This document shows positions 27,968 through 36,741 of a stretch of DNA of 64,000 bases, in pieces. Both the position numbers and the translations under genes were made by a program. How positions within the stretch are numbered: the first letter of the stretch is position 1; every line of letters starts with the position of its first letter. A model generated the notes under the pieces. That model saw only the letters and a program-made list of their open reading frames with translations, ran no database searches and had not been told where the DNA came from. Origin of the DNA: Herbiconiux ginsengi (lineage in GTDB: Bacteria > Actinomycetota > Actinomycetes > Actinomycetales > Microbacteriaceae); contig NZ_FNPZ01000004.1 in NCBI RefSeq assembly GCF_900107435.1, positions 1 to 64,000 on the forward strand, in the 5' to 3' direction.

Positions 27968-28972
27968 ATGACTCTCCGCCGCCGAACCATCGACCCGGCG
28001 GCACAGGTGCAGCGTGGGGTTGCGTTGCAGGATTCTCCAGCGTATGACTGGTTCGCTCAGCGCGGCACCGTCGTCGAGGGCTCTTATCCGTTCCGGGTGT
28101 TCGCTGACACGGCACGCGGTGGAGGCTTGGAACTCGCGCGGATCTGGCACACCTCGACATCTCTGACCCGAGCCACTTCTGCCGGAACCGGCGACGGGCT
28201 GACCGTCCTGATCCAGGTCGAGGGCGACGCGCACATCACGCTTCCGGATGCTCAGTCGCCCATGCCGGTCGGATCGATGGCGCTGATCCCAGACGGTGTG
28301 GCGTATGAGCTGTCCTCGGACAGCCCCGTGGCCCGGGTGGAGATTCGATTGCGTCGCACTGCCGGTCTCGTTCCCGGCGGAGACGCTCGGCTCCTCTCGG
28401 AGAGCCCGTATATCCGGGTGTTGCTGGCGACGATCAATGCCGCACTGTCCGCGCCACCGGTCGACCCGACCGGTCCGGGATTCGCGCACGTGGAGGTCGC
28501 TGCCGGGCACCTGATCGCCGCGATCGCCAGCAGCCCGACATCGGCGACCGCTTCGTCGACCGACCCGGACATGCCGGCGAACCTGCGGCGGGGTGAGGCG
28601 GCGCTGTTCGCCCGGGCCAAGGCCGTCATCGAACGTGACAGCACTGACGCGGATTTCCGGGTCACCGGCCTTGCGGCCGAACTCCAGGTATCACCGGCGT
28701 ATCTGCGACGGGTGTTCGCCCGAGCCGGCACCAGCCCGTTGAGAGAGATACGGGAAGCGCGGGTGCGCACGGCGCTGACCCTCCTGGCCGAGCCTGCCGG
28801 CGCGGACGTCGAGCGGGTGGCCCGGCTAGCCGGGTTCCCGAGCGCCCGGAGAATGCGGGAGACGATCACCGAGAGGAAGAACACGAAACCCCACCCGACA
28901 GGGGCAACTATCATCGATCTCACTGGCCTGTTGGATGAAACCGATTTGGAAGGCCGGGAGCTCTCGGGCTAA
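27968..28972 (+). CDS. AraC-family regulator 1
   Basis: 334 residues. N-terminal cupin-like sensing domain (about 40-140) with GSMALIPDG, then an AraC-type double HTH at about 210-310 (LAAELQVSPAYLRRVFARAG). The second HTH is shortened and less typical at the end (MRETITERK), and a 25-residue polar tail follows. It lies between LuxR-1 and LuxR-2 in the same direction. A second cassette regulator of the same layout is at 51894. Target genes are not visible from sequence, though the cassette operons are likely. Confidence 0.75.
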   Translation: MTLRRRTIDPAAQVQRGVALQDSPAYDWFAQRGTVVEGSYPFRVFADTARGGGLELARIWHTSTSLTRATSAGTGDGLTVLIQVEGDAHITLPDAQSPMPVGSMALIPDGVAYELSSDSPVARVEIRLRRTAGLVPGGDARLLSESPYIRVLLATINAALSAPPVDPTGPGFAHVEVAAGHLIAAIASSPTSATASSTDPDMPANLRRGEAALFARAKAVIERDSTDADFRVTGLAAELQVSPAYLRRVFARAGTSPLREIREARVRTALTLLAEPAGADVERVARLAGFPSARRMRETITERKNTKPHPTGATIIDLTGLLDETDLEGRELSG

Positions 28973-29023
28973 TCTCGCCCTTGACCGCACGACCCCACTC
29001 TGGGGGATCACGAGGGTGCGATC

Positions 29024-29056
29024 GGTCACCGTGTGGTTTCGCGCCAAGCGGTGACC
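29024..29056 (+). promoter_or_regulatory. Inverted repeat before LuxR-2
   Basis: GGTCACC (29024-29030) and GGTGACC (29050-29056) pair perfectly across 19 bases, ending 13 bases before the LuxR-2 start codon. It may be an operator or a leader hairpin that hides the start region. Confidence 0.45.
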
Positions 29057-29069
29057 ATGGGGGTATCTG

Positions 29070-30737
29070 ATGACAGCTGATTCGGCGCGCTCCTGGCCGC
29101 GCCACGGCAGAGGGAGCTCCCCGCTCGAGACCCTGACTCACGCTGTGCTGGGCGAAGACTGGCAGGCGGTGCTGGTTCTTCTGGGCGCTAACTGGCCTCA
29201 CTACATGAACCGGCACCCGGCCGAGCTCCTCGATGCCCTCTCTGCGCTGCCGGCTGCGGTGCTGGCGGAGAATCCGCGGCTGAAAGTGGCCCGCGAGTAC
29301 GTCGCTCGCACCCTTTCCGCCCAGGGGCGTCCGCTCGTGTTCCGGGAGGCGGTGAGCAGCGACATGCTTCGCACTCCGCTGGACCGGTGCGCCGAACTCA
29401 CCGCGCAATCCGTCGCGCTCCGGGCTGCCGGCCGGTTCACCGACGCGGTCGCCATGGTGGACACTGCCAAAGAGGTTCTGGCGGGCCTGCGGCATCAGGA
29501 GCTCCAGGATGTCGCTCGGGCACTCCCCGAATTGCGATACCAGTGGGGTCTCACCCGTGAACTCGCCGGGCAGTACCACGCCGCATTGACCGAATACACC
29601 AGCAGCTTCGACTACGCCACCGCGACCGAACACACCAGGATGCAGGCCATGTCCGCCGCCAGCGCCTCATGGATCCACGTGCTCGCCGGCCGCACCCGCG
29701 CCGCCCGGCAATGGCTCGATCGCATACCCCCGTCCACCCCCGACGACTGGTGGCGCCACCGCACGCCCGCACCCGCACAGTTCACCCGCGCCATCCTCGC
29801 CATCGATGCACTGCAGCCCGAGACCGCGGAGCACCTGATCGACCAGGTCGATATCCGCCAATCCGCCGAGCATTGGGCGCCGTACCAATTCGTCCGCGGA
29901 GTCGTCGCCGTCTATCGCGGCGGCGCCCGCACCCAGCTCGCTGAGCTGGAAGCCTTCATCGCTGAGATCCCCGAACAGCAAGCCGCGACCGGCGGCAATG
30001 CGGCCCTACTCGGCCTCACCAGGCACACCCTCTTCACCGTCTTGGGTCAATCCGCCAACGCCCACAACGCCCTCCACGACGACCGCCTCACCCCGGCCGG
30101 GTCACTGCTCACCCAGCTCGCCGCCGTGATCGAAGCCCGCTGGCTCGCCCACAACCACCAGTTCGCCGCCGCGCGAAAGTTCGTCGTCCCTCTGATCGGG
30201 GCCGCGACAGCGTACCCGCGGGTGCTCGTGCCGGCTCTGTTCATCGCCGGCATGGCCTACCGCGCCGACGGCGACACCACGACCGGCAACGAGTACATCA
30301 TCGACGCATTGAACCTCGCCCCCGCCTACGGCCTCTTCGGCAGCATCACCACCAACATGCGCAATGTCATCGATGACATGATTGCCGAAGGTGCTCTCGA
30401 CCCGGCCGCCGCCGACCCGATCCGGCACGCCCCCGCCTCCGGCGTCACCGGCAGCCCATTCGTGGCCCTCACTCCCCGAGAGCATGAAACCGTCACCCAC
30501 GCGGCAGCAGGCGCGACCGTGACCCAGATCGCAGACGCGATGTTCATCAGCCCGAACACCGTCAAAACACTCTTGAAGAACGTCTACCGGAAGCTCGGCG
30601 TCCACACCCGCACCGAACTCACCACTCTCGCCCACGCGCACGGCTACCCGCCCTTCACCCGCCCTGTGCCGAAAAACGAAACCGGTACAACACGGGAACC
30701 GCTCCAAAACAGGCTTCGGCCTTCTCGACACCAGTAG
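29070..30737 (+). CDS. Cassette regulator LuxR-2
   Basis: 555 residues, paralogue of the proteins at 25805 and 53821. Helical TPR-like region with ALPELRYQWG at about residues 150-160, and LuxR HTH at 467-526 (VTQIADAMFISPNTVKTLL), followed by a 30-residue basic, proline-rich tail that the paralogues lack. No phosphorylation or nucleotide-binding site. ATG at 29070. Directly upstream (52 bp) of the Tat-propeller gene, so it may be co-transcribed with, or control, the cassette 2 operon. Confidence 0.8.
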   Translation: MTADSARSWPRHGRGSSPLETLTHAVLGEDWQAVLVLLGANWPHYMNRHPAELLDALSALPAAVLAENPRLKVAREYVARTLSAQGRPLVFREAVSSDMLRTPLDRCAELTAQSVALRAAGRFTDAVAMVDTAKEVLAGLRHQELQDVARALPELRYQWGLTRELAGQYHAALTEYTSSFDYATATEHTRMQAMSAASASWIHVLAGRTRAARQWLDRIPPSTPDDWWRHRTPAPAQFTRAILAIDALQPETAEHLIDQVDIRQSAEHWAPYQFVRGVVAVYRGGARTQLAELEAFIAEIPEQQAATGGNAALLGLTRHTLFTVLGQSANAHNALHDDRLTPAGSLLTQLAAVIEARWLAHNHQFAAARKFVVPLIGAATAYPRVLVPALFIAGMAYRADGDTTTGNEYIIDALNLAPAYGLFGSITTNMRNVIDDMIAEGALDPAAADPIRHAPASGVTGSPFVALTPREHETVTHAAAGATVTQIADAMFISPNTVKTLLKNVYRKLGVHTRTELTTLAHAHGYPPFTRPVPKNETGTTREPLQNRLRPSRHQ

Positions 30738-30789
30738 GGGATCGCCATCATCGGGAGCAATACCTGTTACCGAGCCGAAGGACAACCCC

Positions 30790-32337
30790 GTGAGCGACGA
30801 AATCAAACGAGTCCCCGAGAACGCCCCCGACTGGACCATCCCGACCGACCTCGGCGGTGTCCCCACCGCCCCCGGCGTCAAAGGCCCTGGTAAGGGTGGG
30901 CCGAGCCGCCGCACCGTTCTGGCTGGCGCGGCCTGGACCGTGCCCGTGATCGCCCTGGCCGTCGCCACCCCACTCGCAGCCGCCTCCACCTCGGAGCTGA
31001 CTCTCACCTTCGTCAACGGCCCGTACTCCGCCGTCGCTTGTGGACCTCTGGATGACATCACGATCCACGCGGCCCAGGGCGGCGCCCCCGCCGCTGGCGC
31101 CCTCGTCACGGTCACCCTTCCTGCCGGGATCACCTGGTCCGACGGGACGACCGGGCCGCGAGTGATGACCGCGGATGCCAGCGGCAACGTGGTCCTCACC
31201 GGGTTGAAGGCGCCGAACCAGAACGGTGACTTCGCTCTCGTCGCTCAGAGCGGCACCGCGACCGCGACCACCGTGGTTACCAGCGTCGGCGCCGACCGTG
31301 GCGTTATCTCCACCTTCGGCGGCAGCTTCCTCCCCTCCTTGCCGGCTGGCGTTCTCATCGAGGAAATGGAGACGAACACCACCAGTTCAGGCGTTTACAC
31401 GATCATTCGGGGGTCTGATGGCAATGCCTACGTCTCCTCGCTGGCCAATGGTGCGTCCACCTGGTCTGCCTGGTCGAAGAGTGTGTCCTCGCTCGCTGGA
31501 TCGATCACGAATGTCGCGATCTCCAATCAGGGATTGACGAACGTTCTAGCAAGCGATACCCAGATAAGTCTGTTCGGTGCCGGTACGACGTCGACACCGC
31601 TGCCGGGTGGTGCGACCATCCAGGAGCTTGAGAGCTACACCGCCGCCGGGCCCGTCGCTGTGGCGGTGGTGCTCGGTTCAGACGGGCGGGCGTACTCGAA
31701 CAGATTCGTCAGCGGTGCCTGGTCGGGCTGGGCGCCCACTGCGTTGGCCGGTGCGACCCATATCGCGGTCAGCGAAACGGGTAACGGGGCGGTCGTCTCG
31801 AGCTCGAACAGGGTCGCCCCTGTCGGTGGCGGCGCAGCGTCCCCGGTGCTGCCGGGTGGTGCGACGATCCAGGACGTCACCACCAACGTGAACGCCAGCG
31901 GTGTGTACGGTGTTGCCGTTACCGGTTCCAACGGCCAGGCCTACACGGCCTCCTACAACTCGACGACCGGAACGTGGACCAACTGGACGGCCGCGACATC
32001 GTCGCTGAGCGGTTCGATTCAGCACATCGCGCAGTCCAAGAGCACCGGCACCAACGTGTTCCTGGGAAGCAGCAACCGGGTCAGCCTCTTCGGTGCCGGC
32101 CCGACCACCCCGCCGCTGCCGAACGGCGCAACCATCGTCGACATGGAAGGAACCACGGTCGGTGGTGTCCCGTCCATCGCTGTGCTCGGCTCCGACGGCC
32201 GCGCCTACAACTCTTCCTTCCAGAACGGCGCCTGGACGGCGTGGACGGCATCCCGAACGGGGCAGTCGAACCTCGAGTTCATCTCTCGCTCCGAGACAGG
32301 CGCCGTGACGCTGGTCGCGGGCAACCCGCTCTGCTGA
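30790..32337 (+). CDS. Tat-exported Ig-like/propeller-like surface protein 1
   Basis: 515 residues. Twin-arginine signal with Arg40-Arg41 (GPSRRTVLAGAAWTVPVIAL), then an Ig-like domain at about 65-165 (VTLPAGITWSDGTTGP), then about five repeats of ~55-60 residues at about 170-510 with the core GSDGRAYSNRFVSGAWSGW, as in tectonin/PLL-type beta-propellers. Exactly two cysteines: Cys84 and the last residue, Cys515. Processing is expected after ATPLAAA. GTG start with GAAGGA upstream. First gene of the cassette 2 operon with the MauE-thioredoxin protein. A paralogue is at 49968. Ligand binding (glycan or lipid) is inferred from the fold; unknown in detail. Confidence 0.8.
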   Translation: MSDEIKRVPENAPDWTIPTDLGGVPTAPGVKGPGKGGPSRRTVLAGAAWTVPVIALAVATPLAAASTSELTLTFVNGPYSAVACGPLDDITIHAAQGGAPAAGALVTVTLPAGITWSDGTTGPRVMTADASGNVVLTGLKAPNQNGDFALVAQSGTATATTVVTSVGADRGVISTFGGSFLPSLPAGVLIEEMETNTTSSGVYTIIRGSDGNAYVSSLANGASTWSAWSKSVSSLAGSITNVAISNQGLTNVLASDTQISLFGAGTTSTPLPGGATIQELESYTAAGPVAVAVVLGSDGRAYSNRFVSGAWSGWAPTALAGATHIAVSETGNGAVVSSSNRVAPVGGGAASPVLPGGATIQDVTTNVNASGVYGVAVTGSNGQAYTASYNSTTGTWTNWTAATSSLSGSIQHIAQSKSTGTNVFLGSSNRVSLFGAGPTTPPLPNGATIVDMEGTTVGGVPSIAVLGSDGRAYNSSFQNGAWTAWTASRTGQSNLEFISRSETGAVTLVAGNPLC

Positions 32338-32364
32338 TTCGACCGTCCCACGAAGACCGCAGGG

Positions 32365-32402
32365 CCCTCGCTGTTTCCCGCCGTTCGGCGGGGCAGCGAG
32401 GG
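32365..32402 (+). terminator. Intra-operon hairpin (attenuator-like)
   Basis: CCCTCGCTG (32365-32373) pairs with CAGCGAGGG (32394-32402), with an inner CCCGCC/GGCGGG stem. No T run follows. It lies between the propeller and MauE genes and may lower expression downstream or protect the propeller mRNA. Confidence 0.55.
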
Positions 32403-32423
32403 TTCTCGCAGTAAGGAGGGCTG

Positions 32424-33395
32424 ATGGGTGCTTTCGCCGTGTTTCCGCTGTTGACCGCGGTTCCGTTGCTCGTCGCCGGTGTTGCGAAGTTCCGTGATGT
32501 CGCCGACACCCGGGAGACCCTTCGACGGTTCGGGTTCCCGGGGGTGGTGGTTCCGGTCGCTGCCGTCCTGGTGCCGGTCGCGGAGGTCGTGGTCGCGCTG
32601 GTGCTGCTGCTCGGTGGCCCACCGATTTTCGTGGTCGGTGGTGTCGGGGCTGTGGTGTTGACGGGTGGGTTCTGTTTCGTCGTGGTGCGTGCGCTGCTCC
32701 GGGGTGACGATTTCGATTGCGGGTGCTTCGGCAGGTGGGGTCGCACCCGCATCACTCCTCTGCTCGCGGTGCGGAACGCGGCACTGTTGCTGATCGCGGT
32801 CGCGACCGTCGTGGTGGGTGTCGGTGGTTTCCCGGGGGTGCCGGTCGTCGTGTCCGGCGTCACGGCATCCGGAGCGCTGTGGGCACTCGCTCTTCTCGCG
32901 GGGATGGTGCTGACGGCGCTCTTCATGGCCGCTGCGACGTCATCACCGCGCACCGAACCGGCGGGCCCGACCCCCGCCCAGGGGAACGCCGCTGATTCGG
33001 AAGTCGTGACCGCCGACGGGCGGGTCGTCCGGGTGCGGGATCTCGCCGTGCGGCGACCTCATGTGCTGGTGTTCGTCCAGCCCGGCTGCGCGAGTTGTGA
33101 GACCATCCTCGACCAGCTCGCGACCAGCCTTCTGGATGACTCGGACGTGCGGATCGCGGTGTCCGGAGCCAGGGCTGTCTTCGAAGCCGCCCGCCCAGAG
33201 TTGGCGCCGCTCGCTCTCTACGCGGTGCAGTCGACCCGTGCCGCCCTGGGCATCCACCGGACGCCCGCCGCGGTGACCGTGGGTCTCAACGGTGTGCTGG
33301 GCGCTCCTGTTGCGGGGGCGGCAGCCGTGACACGCCTCCTCGCCGATCACGCGACCTTCGCGCAGTCCGGTTCCGGCGGAAGAGCTGTGCCGTGA
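32424..33395 (+). CDS. MauE-like membrane protein fused to a thioredoxin-like domain (copy 1)
   Basis: 323 residues. About four to five helices form a MauE/DoxX-type core with Cys99-Gly-Cys101 in FDCGCFGRW, the MauE signature. After residue ~190 a thioredoxin-like domain follows with Cys222-Ala-Ser-Cys225 (VQPGCASCETI). This combination suggests electron flow between quinone or an outside thiol and the CxxC pair, hence disulfide formation or isomerisation outside the membrane. GTAAGGAGG precedes the ATG. Stop overlaps the M23 start (GTGA). Likely client: the two-cysteine propeller protein next to it (inference). Confidence 0.8.
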   Translation: MGAFAVFPLLTAVPLLVAGVAKFRDVADTRETLRRFGFPGVVVPVAAVLVPVAEVVVALVLLLGGPPIFVVGGVGAVVLTGGFCFVVVRALLRGDDFDCGCFGRWGRTRITPLLAVRNAALLLIAVATVVVGVGGFPGVPVVVSGVTASGALWALALLAGMVLTALFMAAATSSPRTEPAGPTPAQGNAADSEVVTADGRVVRVRDLAVRRPHVLVFVQPGCASCETILDQLATSLLDDSDVRIAVSGARAVFEAARPELAPLALYAVQSTRAALGIHRTPAAVTVGLNGVLGAPVAGAAAVTRLLADHATFAQSGSGGRAVP

Positions 33396-34174
33396 TGCGG
33401 GCCGACCGGCGGCATGCACTCCCGGCCCGGGCGTCGGTCACGCTGGTCCTCACTGCCCTGCTGATCGCTGGCATTTCGCTACCCGCCCTCCCGTTCCAGG
33501 GCACGGTGACTGGTGCGCCGAGCGCCCAGACCGACAGTGAGCCGGCGTCGCAGCAGCTGACGACCGCTGCGATCCAGGGGCCGGTGGTCACCCGTGACGA
33601 CTACACCGTCAGCGTCAAGCCGGAGTCGCCGGCCGATGCGGATGCGGCGCGGGCGGAACGGTTGGCGCAGTTCGCGGCGCTCGTCGGGTATCGCACCGCG
33701 CCGACGTTCATCAACTATCCGGATAGTGCGGTGCAGTGGCCGTTCCCGGTGGGGGTGCCGATCAGTGACGGGTTCGGGCCGCGGGCCTCACCGGGTGGTA
33801 TCGGGAGCACGAACCATAAGGGGGTCGATTTCGTGCCGGGCGATGGCACCCCGATCAACGCTGTCGCGGCGGGGGTTGTGTCGCGGGTGCAGCGAACCGA
33901 TCAGGGTGGTCTCGGGGTGTTCGTGGTGATCGATCACGTGATCGATGGGCAATCGGTGAGCAGCTGGTACGGGCACATGCGGCAGGGTTCTCCGGTCGTC
34001 ACCGAAGGGCAGACGGTGTATGTCGGGCAGCAGATCGGGTTGTCCGGTAACACCGGCACCTCGACCGGCCCCCACACCCACCTCGAGATCCACCTCGGAG
34101 ACATCCCGATCGACCCGATCCCGTGGCTGCAGGCCCACAACGTGCCCCCCGCCGTGGGTGCCGACCAGTGGTGA
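33392..34174 (+). CDS. M23-family peptidase, secreted
   Basis: 260 residues. N-terminal signal/anchor helix (about 13-33, SVTLVLTALLIAGISLPALP), a linker, then an M23/LytM domain at about 110-250. Metal ligands are visible: His142 and Asp146 (NHKGVDF) and His228-x-His230 (PHTHLEIH); all are present, so it should be an active Zn endopeptidase of peptidoglycan cross-links or glycine-rich bridges. GTG start overlapping the MauE stop, hence coupled. Only cassette 2 has this gene. It might open the wall for display of the propeller protein (inference). Confidence 0.85.
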   Translation: MMRADRRHALPARASVTLVLTALLIAGISLPALPFQGTVTGAPSAQTDSEPASQQLTTAAIQGPVVTRDDYTVSVKPESPADADAARAERLAQFAALVGYRTAPTFINYPDSAVQWPFPVGVPISDGFGPRASPGGIGSTNHKGVDFVPGDGTPINAVAAGVVSRVQRTDQGGLGVFVVIDHVIDGQSVSSWYGHMRQGSPVVTEGQTVYVGQQIGLSGNTGTSTGPHTHLEIHLGDIPIDPIPWLQAHNVPPAVGADQW

Positions 34175-34467
34175 GGACCGGCCTGGGTGAAGTTGTGATT
34201 TCTCGCGTCACGATTCTCAGGAGCGGTGGTCTCTTCTGTTGAGAAGCACCTGTTCTCGCCCGGTGGGCGGGTGCGGCGGCTTCTTTCCGATGACGGCCCG
34301 AACGTGGAACCCCAATTCTCGTTCGGGTGATCCCGGTGAACGCCCCAACGTTCCCGGGTGAGGCCGGGATTCGGGTACCCGGCCTGGTGGCCGCTCACAC
34401 CCCAAGGTGAGCGGCCACCGCCTCGGTAGAGGTGACGCCTCTGCTGCCCGTAGAAGAAGGACTCAGG
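34175..34467 (+). other. Leader region between the M23 gene and QP gene 2
   Basis: 293 bases without a gene. It holds several short inverted repeats, three CCCCAA motifs and, near its right end, the strong hairpin at 34386-34419. No terminator with a T run is seen after the M23 gene, so a separate promoter for the QP genes is likely but not identified. Confidence 0.5.
34386..34419 (+). promoter_or_regulatory. Hairpin leader of QP gene 2
   Basis: Perfect 13-bp stem (34386-34398 with 34407-34419) with the 8-base loop ACCCCAAG, ending 48 bases before the QP2 start. Upstream CGGGTACCC, the stem core and the loop match the leader of QP gene 1 on the other strand at 25147-25183. Confidence 0.65.
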
Positions 34468-34608
34468 ATGAACAAGGCTCCGGTCGGCTCCGAAGCCGAA
34501 TACCGTGCCCGCCGCCGCCAAACAGTCGTGGTGAACAGTGTGCTCCTCGGAGCCTGCGCGATCGCGGCGGGCGGCCTGACAGTCATCGCGCTCGCTCTTC
34601 AACCCTGA
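34468..34608 (+). CDS. QP microprotein 2
   Basis: 46 residues: charged N-terminus (EYRARRRQ), then one helix (VLLGACAIAAGGLTVIALA) ending in LQP. Same design and length as the proteins at 24950 and 51611. ATG with AGGACTCAGG before it. Nine bases separate it from the next small membrane protein gene, so they are one unit. Function unknown. Confidence 0.7.
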   Translation: MNKAPVGSEAEYRARRRQTVVVNSVLLGACAIAAGGLTVIALALQP

Positions 34609-34616
34609 AGGACCAC

Positions 34617-34817
34617 ATGCAGATCGTCAACGTGCTCATCGCGATCGCGCTTGCTGTGAGCTTCTTCATCTTGGTGGGTGTGCTGATCCACTCGATTCGG
34701 GCTCACCGTGCCGCCACAGCGCAACTCGATGCCGCCTGGGTCGTGCTGGAAGCAGCCCACCCCGAACTCTTTCCTGGCGCCACGCACCCGCCATTTCCCG
34801 ACACCACCACCTGGTGA
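34617..34817 (+). CDS. Small single-helix membrane protein of cassette 2
   Basis: 66 residues: an N-terminal helix (about 4-27, VNVLIAIALAVSFFILVGVL), then a soluble tail with LDAAWVVLEAAHPEL and ending PPFPDTTTW. Only nine bases after QP gene 2, with GAAGGA before the ATG. The last ~25 codons recur at 38803-38900 as a truncated copy. No family recognised; a small partner of the QP protein or the regulator is possible. Confidence 0.65.
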   Translation: MQIVNVLIAIALAVSFFILVGVLIHSIRAHRAATAQLDAAWVVLEAAHPELFPGATHPPFPDTTTW

Positions 34818-34838
34818 GAACGACCCGAAATGCTCAGA
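34741..34838 (+). repeat. 98-bp diverged repeat, copy A
   Basis: Covers the end of the small membrane protein gene and the following 20 bases. Copy B is at 38803-38900, same orientation, no gaps, about 87 of 98 bases identical counted by eye. Confidence 0.8.
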
Positions 34839-35145
34839 GGAGGTGCCCGTGCGCAGCTCGCCGAACTCGAAGCATTCGTTGCCGACCTCCCGGCCATCCC
34901 GGCCGGATCGCTACTGCGCCAGCTCGCCAGCTCGCCAGCTCGCCAGCTCGCCAGCGCGATCGAAGCGCGATGGCTCGCATACACAGGGCGGCTCGATGCC
35001 GCCCGCCGGCTCGCGGTTCCGCTCATCGCGACTGCAACCGCCTACCCCCGCGTGCTCGTTCCCTCTCTCTTCATCGCGGGTAGGGCCCACCGGGCAGAGG
35101 GTGATACCGCGATCGATACCACCCTCGCCGATCTCATCCGGAACA
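34830..35145 (+). pseudogene. Decayed fragment of a cassette LuxR regulator
   Basis: The translation LRGGARAQLAELEAF, then QLASAIEARWLA, RRLAVPLIATATAYPRVLVPSL and FIAGRAHRAEGDT matches the middle of LuxR-2 (YRGGARTQLAELEAF, IEARWLAHN, ATAYPRVLVPALFIAG). The N-terminal half, about 45 residues in the middle and the whole HTH are missing, and a short tandem repeat (34921-34952) is inserted. After about 35145 the frame is unrelated. It is the relic of a fourth regulator copy, closest to LuxR-2. Confidence 0.8.
34921..34952 (+). repeat. 8-bp tandem repeat, four units
   Basis: Four perfect copies of AGCTCGCC in the LuxR fragment. The intact paralogue has one copy at this site (in QLAAVIEARW), so the array arose by slippage. 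Confidence 0.85.
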
Positions 35146-35272
35146 GCAGAGACCGCACCGGAAAACGCTGGACTGTGCAGGCTCCATCAGTCGTTTCGAG
35201 GCGGATGGGAATCCGCTCCGTGATGAGATCGGTGAACAAGACGTCCCAACATCCTCCACTCGGATTAGACGG

Positions 35273-36211
35273 TCATCCCGAAGTGACCGGGCTCTTGGCG
35301 CGCGCGGTCGTGCGGTATCGCCCGGGCGGGAGGGATCGTTCGCGGTGGAAAGCGCGGCTGAAGGCGTAGACGGAGGTGTATCCGATGTCGGCGGCGATGG
35401 CCTCGAGAGTGTCGTCGGTGTCGCGGAGCCGATGGGCCGCGAGATTCATCCGCCAGCGAGTCAGGTACTCTCCAGGCGTGGTTCCGGCAAATGTCGTGAA
35501 GCGGCGGACGAGGGTCTGCTTGGATGTCGCGACCTCGCGGGCCAGAGCTTCGGTCGTCCACGGGTGGCCCGGGGCTTCGTGGATCCGGGTGACGGCCTGC
35601 AGCAGGAGCGGGTCGCGAAGGACTCCCCACCACGAGGCATCGGCCTCCGGAGAGGCGGCGAGCCAGGTGCGCAAGAACTCGACGAGGAGGACGTCGACGA
35701 GCCGGTCCACGACTAGATGGGTGGCGAGTCCGGGGCGGGTGAGCTCTCTCCCGAGGAGTCGGACGATGTCGGTGAGATTGGCGTCGAGCTGCTGCGCCCG
35801 GAAGTGGATCACGGGCGGGAGGAGAGCGAACACGGGCGTGGATCCGGCCGGGTCGTGGGAATACGAGGCGCCCAGGATCAGGGTCTGAATATCGCCCTCG
35901 CCCAGACGCAGGACGTCGCCGTGACGGCGGGCCTCGTCGGCGGCCGCCATGTCGCACGAGTGGATATCGACACCCGGTGCGCTCGACAGGGCATGAGCGG
36001 CGCCGGTAGCGAGGAGCACGACGTCGCCGGACATCAGGAGCCGCGGTGCGTCGCCCTCGACGGTCAGGTAGGCGATGCCTGCGGTGACGGCGTAGACGAC
36101 CGCGTCCCGGTCGCGGACCCATTCGATGCCCCAGTCGCCGGCTGCTGCGATCCGCGCGCCAGCACTGCCTCGGACGCCGGAGACGTCGAGCACATCGGAG
36201 AGGACATCCAT
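35273..36211 (-). CDS. AraC-family regulator (cupin-type sensor)
   Basis: 312 residues. N-terminal cupin-like domain (about 1-190) with GDVVLLATGAAHALSS, then AraC HTH at about 200-300 with the family motif IAADIGYTSVYAFSRAFHRERSLPPGRYR. It diverges from the monooxygenase gene at 36385, the usual set-up for a regulator of its neighbour. It is of the AraC_binding_2/cupin_6 type and not close to the two cassette AraC proteins, so it need not belong to them. Confidence 0.87.
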   Translation of the reverse strand: MDVLSDVLDVSGVRGSAGARIAAAGDWGIEWVRDRDAVVYAVTAGIAYLTVEGDAPRLLMSGDVVLLATGAAHALSSAPGVDIHSCDMAAADEARRHGDVLRLGEGDIQTLILGASYSHDPAGSTPVFALLPPVIHFRAQQLDANLTDIVRLLGRELTRPGLATHLVVDRLVDVLLVEFLRTWLAASPEADASWWGVLRDPLLLQAVTRIHEAPGHPWTTEALAREVATSKQTLVRRFTTFAGTTPGEYLTRWRMNLAAHRLRDTDDTLEAIAADIGYTSVYAFSRAFHRERSLPPGRYRTTARAKSPVTSG

Positions 36212-36384
36212 GCATCGAATCTTATGGGCGCACGAGCTGGAATGACCAGGACTCGGCGCTCAGTGGTCTTATCGGATATGTTCCTGGCGCCTTCGGGCAT
36301 TGAGCGTGCCATCGAGCGCTTCTAGCGTTGATGTCGTCCGAGGCGCACGCCTTCGGCTGAGAAGACACGAAAGAAGAAGCCATC

Positions 36385-36741
36385 ATGAGCACGACCGAAG
36401 ACACCGTCCCCGACGGCCTGATGCCCGCCGACGTCCTCGCCTCCACTACGCCGGTGGCCGTCTACGGCTTCGCCCGCGCCAAGGCCGGCAAGGCCGAGGA
36501 GCTGGAAGCGGCGATCCGGGCGATCATTCCGACGGTTCGCGCCGAGCAGGGCTATGAGCAGTACTGGGTGCACGCCCCGAAGGAGCAGCCTGGCGCGTTC
36601 GCATTTTACGAGCGTTGGTCGTCGGGGCCCGACATCGCGCGCCACGTGCAGCAGCCCCACATGCAGGACTACTTCGGCAAGATCGCCGACCTCGTCGACG
36701 GCGACCTCGAAGCCGAATGGCTCTGGCCCCTCAGCGACTGA
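36385..36741 (+). CDS. Antibiotic biosynthesis monooxygenase-domain protein
   Basis: 118 residues; ABM dimeric alpha-beta barrel at about 24-105, with the YgiN-like pattern AKAGKAEELEAAIRAIIPTV and FYERWSSGPDIARHVQQPHM. Such proteins act as cofactor-free quinol monooxygenases or handle reactive small molecules. ATG with GAAAGAAGAAG upstream. Divergent from the AraC regulator, 173 bp apart, which probably controls it. A strong hairpin follows at 36922. Confidence 0.8.
   Translation: MSTTEDTVPDGLMPADVLASTTPVAVYGFARAKAGKAEELEAAIRAIIPTVRAEQGYEQYWVHAPKEQPGAFAFYERWSSGPDIARHVQQPHMQDYFGKIADLVDGDLEAEWLWPLSD

Noticed and set aside
34921-34952. Short tandem array considered as CRISPR or phase-variation locus
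   Set aside because: Units of 8 bp without spacers cannot be CRISPR, and the host frame is a broken gene, so phase variation of a working protein is unlikely.
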